Below, piece after piece: positions 43,961-48,791 of a DNA stretch of 48,791 bases. The stretch spans positions 1 to 48,791 of the forward strand of contig JBAZTO010000031.1 of assembly GCA_041661865.1 (NCBI GenBank). The letters are read 5' to 3'. Every line of letters begins with the position of its first letter. Positions within the stretch are counted from its first letter, which is position 1. The DNA is from JBAZTO01 sp041661865. GTDB taxonomy: Bacteria > Planctomycetota > Phycisphaerae > SM23-33. The translations under genes and the position numbers were made by a program. The notes below the pieces were generated by a model that was given only the letters and a program-made list of their open reading frames with translations, did not search any database and was not told where the DNA came from.

Positions 43961-46180
43961 ATGAGTATTTTGGATCGTTGGCTCGACAAGCGAATTCAGG
44001 ACCTGGGGTACGCCAAGGGCCAGCCGTCCGGCGGGGCCCCCGTCGTCGTGCTGGGCGGCAGTAGCGCGAGCTCGCTCCTGGGCGACGATACCATGCCCTC
44101 GGCGAGCACGGAGCGCCAGGCCCTCGTCTGCAGCTGGGTCTTTTCCGACGTCCAGTTTCTGGTCAACGAGGCCAGCCAGTCGTCGTTCTACGTCGAGGAA
44201 AACAAGCAGGAGGTCGAGGACCACCCGATGACCTCCCTGCTCAAGTGGCCCAACCAGGACATGGGGTCCTCGTACCTGTGGCAGTACCTTTTCGGCTGGC
44301 TGCTGCTGCGCGGGGAGGCCTACTGGTGGCTGCTGCCCAACCAGGCCGGCGATCTGACGGAGTTGTGGCCCATCCCCTCCGACTCCATGGCGCCCATCCC
44401 CGACCCGGAGCGCAAGAGCGGCCACTACATTCGCGCCTATGGCTACACCCTGCCGACGACCGGGCGCACGATCGAGATCCCGCCCGAGCACGTCTGCTAC
44501 TTCCGCCGGCCCAACCTCTTTGACTTGTATCGCGGGCAGGGCCTGGCCAACACCTTCAAGCTGGCTATGGAGACCGACCGCTCGGCGGCGCAGTGGAACC
44601 GCGACGCCTACAAGAATGAGATGACCGTGCGGACCGGCGTCTTCCTGCCCAAGGAAATGCCCGATCCCATCTACAACACTGCTCGGGAAGAGATCCGCCA
44701 GGCCCTGGTCGAGGAGCACGCCCGCTACATCATCAGCCGGACCGGCCAGGTCGACATCAAGCAGTTCGGCGTCAGCCCCAAGGACGCGGAATACCTCAAT
44801 AGCCGGGTGTTCAACCGGGAAGAGATCGACCGTATCTTTGGCATTCCCGCGGGCCTGTGGGCCAAGGAAGCGACGAGGGCCAACTCGGACGCGGCCAAGG
44901 CGGTGGCCATCGACGTGCAGGTCTGGCCGCTGCTCTGCCTGATCGCCGACGAGATCACCGCCCAGATCCTGCGGCGCTATTACGAACCCGGCCAGCTCGG
45001 CGTCTTCCGGGATATCCGCATCCTGGACCGGGCCCAGATCCTGGCCGAGCGGACCAAATACTGGGAGGTCCAGGCGGTCAACGAGTGCCGCGCGGATATC
45101 GGCAAAGAGCCGTTCGAGGGGACGCTCTACGACGAGGTACCGCTGGCGATTCTGCAGACGGCGTTTGCGGCCCAGGTGGCCACGCTCGCCCAGGAGGCCG
45201 CCCAGGTCCCCGCCGGTGAGGCCACGATGGCCGCGGCCCGGGTCGACCTGAAGCGCTGGCGCAGCCTGGCCCTGCGGCTCGTGCGCCAGGGGAAGGCGCC
45301 GACGGCGCGCGAGTTTACCAGCGAGAGGATCCCCGGCGCGACCATGGAGATTCTCCGCGCGGCGCTCGAGGACGCCGGCAGCGAAGAGGCCGTCAAGCAC
45401 GTGTTCGCCCGCTTTATATCGGCGGACAATGCGGCCGCGGAAGCAGCCAAGGCGAAAGAGCCCGAGCGGGCCGCGGAAGAGGCGCTGCGCAAAAAGATCG
45501 AGGTCATCCTCAAGGCGCGCATGGCCCGCGTCACCAAGGACCCCGCGCACTACGAGGCGGCGTTGGAAGGCCTCGACGCCGAGCTGCAGGCGGCGCTGAT
45601 CCCGGAACTGGCCAAGGCCGTCCGCGATCAAATCGCGGCCCAGTCCCTGGAAGTCGGGGTTGCCTTCGACATCGCGGCGATTAACCAGGCGGCAGTGGAG
45701 TGGGCCAAAAAGTACACCTTCGAGCTGGTCAAGGGCCTGACCGAGACGACGCTCAAGCAGCTGCGCACGGTTATCTCGACCTACCTGGAAACGCCCGGAA
45801 TGACCCAGGGCGACCTGGTCGGTATGCTGGAGCCGACCTTTGGCGCGGCCCGGGCGAACAGCATCGCCACCAACGAGGTCACGCGAGCCATGTCCCAGGG
45901 CACGACCATGCACCAGGAACTGCTGGCCGAGGCCGGGGTGCAGATGGAGGAAGTTTGGCACACCGCCAACGACGATCACGTTTGCTACATCTGCGGGCCG
46001 GCCAACGGCAAGGGTCAAGACGAGCCGATCACGGCCGCCGACGAAGCGCCGTGGGGCCGGTCGTTCTGGCGGGGCCGCTCCTGGAAAGAGGTCTTTCCGG
46101 GTGGGCCTCCCGGGCACGCGGGACCCTGCCGCTGCTCGAAAACGCTGCGGGTGAAGAAGGTCAAGAGGAACAGTCCATGA
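43961..46180 (+). CDS. Portal protein fused to a MuF-like minor head domain
   Basis: A 739-residue fusion. Residues about 40-400 are the HK97-type portal (WLLLRGEAYWWLLPN, IEIPPEHVCYFRRPN, GVSPKDAEYLNSRVFNREEIDRIFGIPAGL). A linker rich in Ala and Glu follows. The C-terminal 150 residues are MuF-like: AARANSIATNEVTRAMSQG, then WHTANDDHVCYICGPANGK and a final CRCS. Portals and MuF proteins are usually separate genes; fusions occur in some phages. The MuF part may be injected or may help head assembly. Starts shortly after the terminase stop. Confidence 0.88.
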   Translation: MSILDRWLDKRIQDLGYAKGQPSGGAPVVVLGGSSASSLLGDDTMPSASTERQALVCSWVFSDVQFLVNEASQSSFYVEENKQEVEDHPMTSLLKWPNQDMGSSYLWQYLFGWLLLRGEAYWWLLPNQAGDLTELWPIPSDSMAPIPDPERKSGHYIRAYGYTLPTTGRTIEIPPEHVCYFRRPNLFDLYRGQGLANTFKLAMETDRSAAQWNRDAYKNEMTVRTGVFLPKEMPDPIYNTAREEIRQALVEEHARYIISRTGQVDIKQFGVSPKDAEYLNSRVFNREEIDRIFGIPAGLWAKEATRANSDAAKAVAIDVQVWPLLCLIADEITAQILRRYYEPGQLGVFRDIRILDRAQILAERTKYWEVQAVNECRADIGKEPFEGTLYDEVPLAILQTAFAAQVATLAQEAAQVPAGEATMAAARVDLKRWRSLALRLVRQGKAPTAREFTSERIPGATMEILRAALEDAGSEEAVKHVFARFISADNAAAEAAKAKEPERAAEEALRKKIEVILKARMARVTKDPAHYEAALEGLDAELQAALIPELAKAVRDQIAAQSLEVGVAFDIAAINQAAVEWAKKYTFELVKGLTETTLKQLRTVISTYLETPGMTQGDLVGMLEPTFGAARANSIATNEVTRAMSQGTTMHQELLAEAGVQMEEVWHTANDDHVCYICGPANGKGQDEPITAADEAPWGRSFWRGRSWKEVFPGGPPGHAGPCRCSKTLRVKKVKRNSP

Positions 46181-46530
46181 ACTTGAAACCGGGCCTGATC
46201 AACATCCTGGGCAAGACCTATACCGTCTCGTACGTCGAGCGGCCCTCGGACGTCGACATTCACGGCTACAAGTCGTTGTGGGGGCAGGTCGACCACTGGA
46301 CGCACAGCATCCGGATCTACGCGCCGGCCGGCTTTGAGATCGTCGAGATCTTGGACTCGATCTTGCACGAGTGCATCCACGTCGTCGCGGTCGAGCTCAA
46401 GATCGAAGCGCTTACAGATAACGAGGAGGCGGTGGGCCTCCTGGGCATGGCGTTGGCCGATCTGCTCACCCGCAACGGCTGGATTACGCTCGACGAGGAA
46501 TCGGCTCATGGCGAAGACGCTGGTCATTGA
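46177..46530 (+). CDS. HExxH metallopeptidase-like protein
   Basis: A 117-residue protein whose ATG overlaps the portal stop (ATGA), with AGAGGA upstream. LDSILHECIHVV holds His64-Glu65-x-x-His68, the zinc-peptidase signature; a conserved Glu or His third ligand may be in the following helix (LTDNEEAVGLLGMALADLL). Similar small proteins in phages are called ImmA/IrrE-like or SprT-like. In a head operon it might process a virion protein or degrade a host regulator. Confidence 0.65.
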   Translation: MNLKPGLINILGKTYTVSYVERPSDVDIHGYKSLWGQVDHWTHSIRIYAPAGFEIVEILDSILHECIHVVAVELKIEALTDNEEAVGLLGMALADLLTRNGWITLDEESAHGEDAGH

Positions 46531-46990
46531 GGTCGAAGGCAAAAAGGAGCTCCTGGCCCTGTTTGCAGCGGGACCCATCGTGAAGCTGCAGCGGGACCTG
46601 CTCCTGGCCTCCGGGGAGATCCTGCGCGGCTACCTGGCCGTGAACCCGGGCCCGCCTCGCTATCCGCTAGTCTACGCCAGCCAGAAGCAGCGGCTATTTT
46701 TGCTCATCGCCTGGCGCAAGGGTGAGATCGAGCAGCCGTACCACCGGGACCAGTCGTCGACCAGTGAGCGGCTGCGGCTGCACTGGGTGACCCGGATTAC
46801 CGGCGACCAGGTCGGCTACGTGAGCAACCCGGTCAGCTACGCCGGGTGGGTGCAAGGCGCCGAGAACCAGCAGCCGATGCACCGCAACACCGGCTGGATC
46901 ACCGACGAGCAGGCGGTCGACCAGGCCGAGAAGAGCAATGACATTGACGAGGCCTGGGCGCAGTTGTGCACGGGCTGGCTGGGAGGATAG
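46508..46990 (+). CDS. Tail-completion / HK97 gp10-like protein
   Basis: A 160-residue protein starting at the ATG with GAGGAA upstream. It begins with a helix (KKELLALFAAGPIVKLQRDLLLAS) and contains PVSYAGWVQG and HRNTGWITDEQAVDQAEKS segments, the pattern of phage proteins near gp10/tail completion. In this phage it lies between portal and protease, earlier than usual, so it could instead be a minor head protein. Confidence 0.6.
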   Translation: MAKTLVIEVEGKKELLALFAAGPIVKLQRDLLLASGEILRGYLAVNPGPPRYPLVYASQKQRLFLLIAWRKGEIEQPYHRDQSSTSERLRLHWVTRITGDQVGYVSNPVSYAGWVQGAENQQPMHRNTGWITDEQAVDQAEKSNDIDEAWAQLCTGWLGG

Positions 46991-47099
46991 ACATCGGCCT
47001 TGCTTTTCATAATGACCATTATCGGCAGTAGAAAACAAGGCGAAATAGGAACATAACAGCTAATTTTGTTTTCCGGCTGAGCGAGCCTAGGAGGAAGCG
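46991..47099 (+). other. AT-rich intergenic region with nested inverted repeats
   Basis: 109 bases without a gene, clearly lower in GC than its surroundings. CCTTG-C-TTTTC (46998-47008) pairs with GAAAACAAGG (47031-47040), and ATAATG-AC-CATTAT (47009-47022) lies inside. It may be a terminator or processing element, an internal promoter region for protease and capsid, or a scar of recombination. Confidence 0.55.
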
Positions 47100-48584
47100 A
47101 TGTGGGAAAAGATGATCGACGACTTGGAAGAACAGGCCATGCGCGTCCGCCGGGCCTTTCGGGAATGGTTTCGGAAGCCGCGGGTTCCCGGCCTGCCCCC
47201 GACGAGCGATGATACGGGGGACGAAGAGTATTACGCGCGGGCGGTCCTGGCCACGGCGGTCATTGTTTCAGCCGCCGGCGCCTATTATCGCTGCCCCTAC
47301 ACGGAGACTCCTGACAGACTGACGTTTGCCGAACCTGCTGCCTGGACGCGGGTCGAGCGGGTGTGGGTGGACGTGCCCGGGGCGAGCGCCGACCAGGTGA
47401 AAGAGATCAGCCTGGACCAGCGTTCGAGCCTGATCCGCGACGCCATCTATGCGCAGCTGCGGCCGGCTGGGTCGCCCAACCCTGTACCTATTCAAGAGTG
47501 GTGGGTCCGCGATGTCTACGAGACCTACGTCATCCTCAGCCAGGGCAAGAATAACTACCGCGTCGACTACACTTTTGACGAGGCGACCGGCCAGGTGACG
47601 CTAGGCCAGGCGGTGGCGGTCGAGCAGCAATGGAAGCCGGTTGCCTCCGCTCCTGGAGTCGAGGAGGAAGCCAAGGCCGGCCGGGTGCAGGCCTCGCGCA
47701 ACGTGGCCCGGCTGGTGCCGGCGTTTCGCCTGATCCGCGATATTCTGGTCGACGCCGGCTACGATGCCGGCAAACTGCTCACGGCCGAAGAGGCAGAGGA
47801 AAAGGCGACGGCTGCCCTGGCGGCCGACACGCGCTATGCGATCGTGCTGCCTGCCGACGCTAGACGGGAAACCATCGAGCAAGTACGGACCAGTTTGTCT
47901 CTCTGGGAAAAGAGCGGGGACCGGTTCCTCGTGCTGACCGGCGGGGCCCAGGTGGTGCCGCTGGCTCCCCCGACGGCGCGAGGCGAATTCCCCAACCCCG
48001 ACACCATGATCACCATGGGCGGCGAGATCAAGGCGCTGGGCGACGGCCGCATCGGCGGCTACCTGATTCGCTTCAGCGACCCGCAGCATCCGGACCTGGC
48101 GGGCGAGTACTTTACCAAGGACACCGACTTTGGCCCGCTGCGGACCTCCCTCGTCTTTTTCCACCATGGCAAGGACGGCCGGATCAAAAAGCGCATCCTG
48201 GATGCCGGCGCCGAGCTGGGAATCGACGATATTGGCGTCTGGATCAAGGCCCAGTTGGCCCTGCGCGACGCCTACGAACGCTGGATTCTCTCGCGCGTGG
48301 AGGCCAAGAAGATGGGCTGGAGCAGCGGCACCGCTCCCCACTTGGCCGAGCGGGTAACGACCGGCGCAACCACCTGGCTCAAGACGTGGATGCTGGGGCT
48401 GGACGCGTCGGTGACGCCCACGCCCTGCGAGTCTCTCAATACTGCTGTTCCACTCAAGAGTTTTCCGCTAACTGAGTCTGTGCCGGATCTGGGCGAAGAG
48501 GACGCGGGGGCGTCCTGCCTGGAGGCGAAGGCTCATGCAGCGGCCTTGCTGACCCTGATCAACATTTTAGCTCAGGAGGTGTAA
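47100..48584 (+). CDS. Prohead protease with long N-terminal extension
   Basis: A 494-residue protein; AGGAGG before the ATG. The C-terminal 190 residues are the HK97-type protease: GEIKALGDGRIGGYLIRFSDP, SLVFFHHG with the catalytic His, KMGWSSGT with the catalytic Ser, and LDASVTPTPCE, the usual end of the core. It should trim the capsid delta domain encoded next. The first 300 residues are extra: a membrane-like or signal-like helix (AVLATAVIVSAAGAYYR), and a domain ending in AADTRYAIVLPADARRE. Such an extension could be a scaffold or a separate virion protein. The stop is one base before the capsid GTG. Confidence 0.82.
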   Translation: MWEKMIDDLEEQAMRVRRAFREWFRKPRVPGLPPTSDDTGDEEYYARAVLATAVIVSAAGAYYRCPYTETPDRLTFAEPAAWTRVERVWVDVPGASADQVKEISLDQRSSLIRDAIYAQLRPAGSPNPVPIQEWWVRDVYETYVILSQGKNNYRVDYTFDEATGQVTLGQAVAVEQQWKPVASAPGVEEEAKAGRVQASRNVARLVPAFRLIRDILVDAGYDAGKLLTAEEAEEKATAALAADTRYAIVLPADARRETIEQVRTSLSLWEKSGDRFLVLTGGAQVVPLAPPTARGEFPNPDTMITMGGEIKALGDGRIGGYLIRFSDPQHPDLAGEYFTKDTDFGPLRTSLVFFHHGKDGRIKKRILDAGAELGIDDIGVWIKAQLALRDAYERWILSRVEAKKMGWSSGTAPHLAERVTTGATTWLKTWMLGLDASVTPTPCESLNTAVPLKSFPLTESVPDLGEEDAGASCLEAKAHAAALLTLINILAQEV

Positions 48585-48585
48585 C

Positions 48586-48791
48586 GTGAAAAAGAAGTCT
48601 CAGGAACTGCTGGCTGCAGCCAAGGCCAAGGCGCTCGAGGCGACGGCAGCTACCGATCCGGAGCAGGTCAAGGCGCTCAACATCGAGGCCGAGAAGCTGA
48701 TGGAAGCGGCCCAGGCCGCTATCAAGTCCGAGGCGATCATCGCCACGGTCGACACGACCACGATGCCGGCGGGGCTGCCGACCGGCTCCGA
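48586..48791 (+). CDS. Major capsid protein, 5' part (continues at window base 1)
   Basis: Start of the HK97-fold major capsid protein. The GTG at 48586 has a strong AGGAGG site 6-8 bases upstream and follows the stop of the prohead protease gene by one base. The frame passes through the repeated end of the window and continues in frame from base 1 to 1284, giving a joined protein of 452 residues. The first 40 or so residues are rich in Ala, Lys, Glu and Gln and predicted helical, as expected for the scaffold-like delta domain that the upstream protease removes. Base 48773 (G) differs from its counterpart at 113 (C), changing Ala to Gly. Confidence 0.93.
   Translation, partial: MKKKSQELLAAAKAKALEATAATDPEQVKALNIEAEKLMEAAQAAIKSEAIIATVDTTTMPAGLPTGS
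48661..48791. repeat. Terminal overlap, right copy
   Basis: Same 131 bases as the window start with one difference. The unique genome is therefore bases 1-48660. Confidence 0.95.

Noticed and set aside
43928..46117. 729-codon open frame on the minus strand
   Set aside because: It is the exact reverse of the portal-MuF gene, which has clear motifs. High GC keeps the opposite strand free of stops.
1..48791. CRISPR arrays, tRNA or rRNA genes, insertion sequences
   Set aside because: No regular repeat-spacer series, no cloverleaf with a CCA-type end, and no transposase motif were seen by eye. A program could still find a degenerate tRNA.

Overview
The window is one complete, circularly permuted genome of a temperate siphovirus-like phage of a GC-rich bacterium. 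Bases 48661-48791 repeat bases 1-131 with one mismatch, so the circle closes at about 48,660 bp and the capsid gene runs across the junction. Terminase, HK97-type portal, prohead protease, capsid, connector and tape-measure genes, a large serine recombinase and an XRE-type repressor support the temperate tailed-phage assignment. The host cannot be fixed from sequence alone. GTG and TTG starts, strong Shine-Dalgarno sites and GC-rich hairpins are common. A Thr/Pro-rich secreted protein resembles types frequent in Chloroflexota, but that is only a hint.

Layout. A divergent control region at 33.63-33.90 kb separates two transcription units. Leftward, from a consensus promoter at 33669-33697, run about 39 mostly overlapping genes: a ribbon-helix-helix regulator, a RecT/Bet-like annealing protein, an HNH protein, a DnaD-like initiator with a 23-bp iteron array inside the gene (probable origin), a DnaB helicase, many small membrane and zinc-knuckle proteins, a 668-residue ParB-like protein, two PD-(D/E)XK-like nucleases and the serine recombinase. 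The unit ends at 14.3 kb in a 13-bp hairpin. Rightward come the repressor, a 6-kb accessory block of small membrane proteins, decayed small-ORF repeats and a 925-residue MmeI-like restriction-modification enzyme. Then come lysis, packaging, head and tail genes, which wrap through the junction and end at 14255.

How it may work. The repressor and ribbon-helix-helix protein probably form the lysogeny switch. Late genes sit behind a strong promoter followed about 70 nt later by an intrinsic terminator, the arrangement used by lambda Q-type antitermination. Five copies of a 16-bp palindrome with parS-like geometry are dispersed through the non-structural half. One is in the leader of the parB-like gene, suggesting a ParB-based partition or regulatory system. 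The MmeI-like enzyme keeps its nuclease motif and could protect the lysogen. A phage protein with a Lar-like zinc ribbon could counter host restriction.

Unusual points are the dispersed palindromes, the iterons, the three degenerate small-ORF repeats with a compensating hairpin, a fibre-like lipoprotein and a caspase/CHAT-like protein in the head module, and an HExxH protein next to the portal gene.
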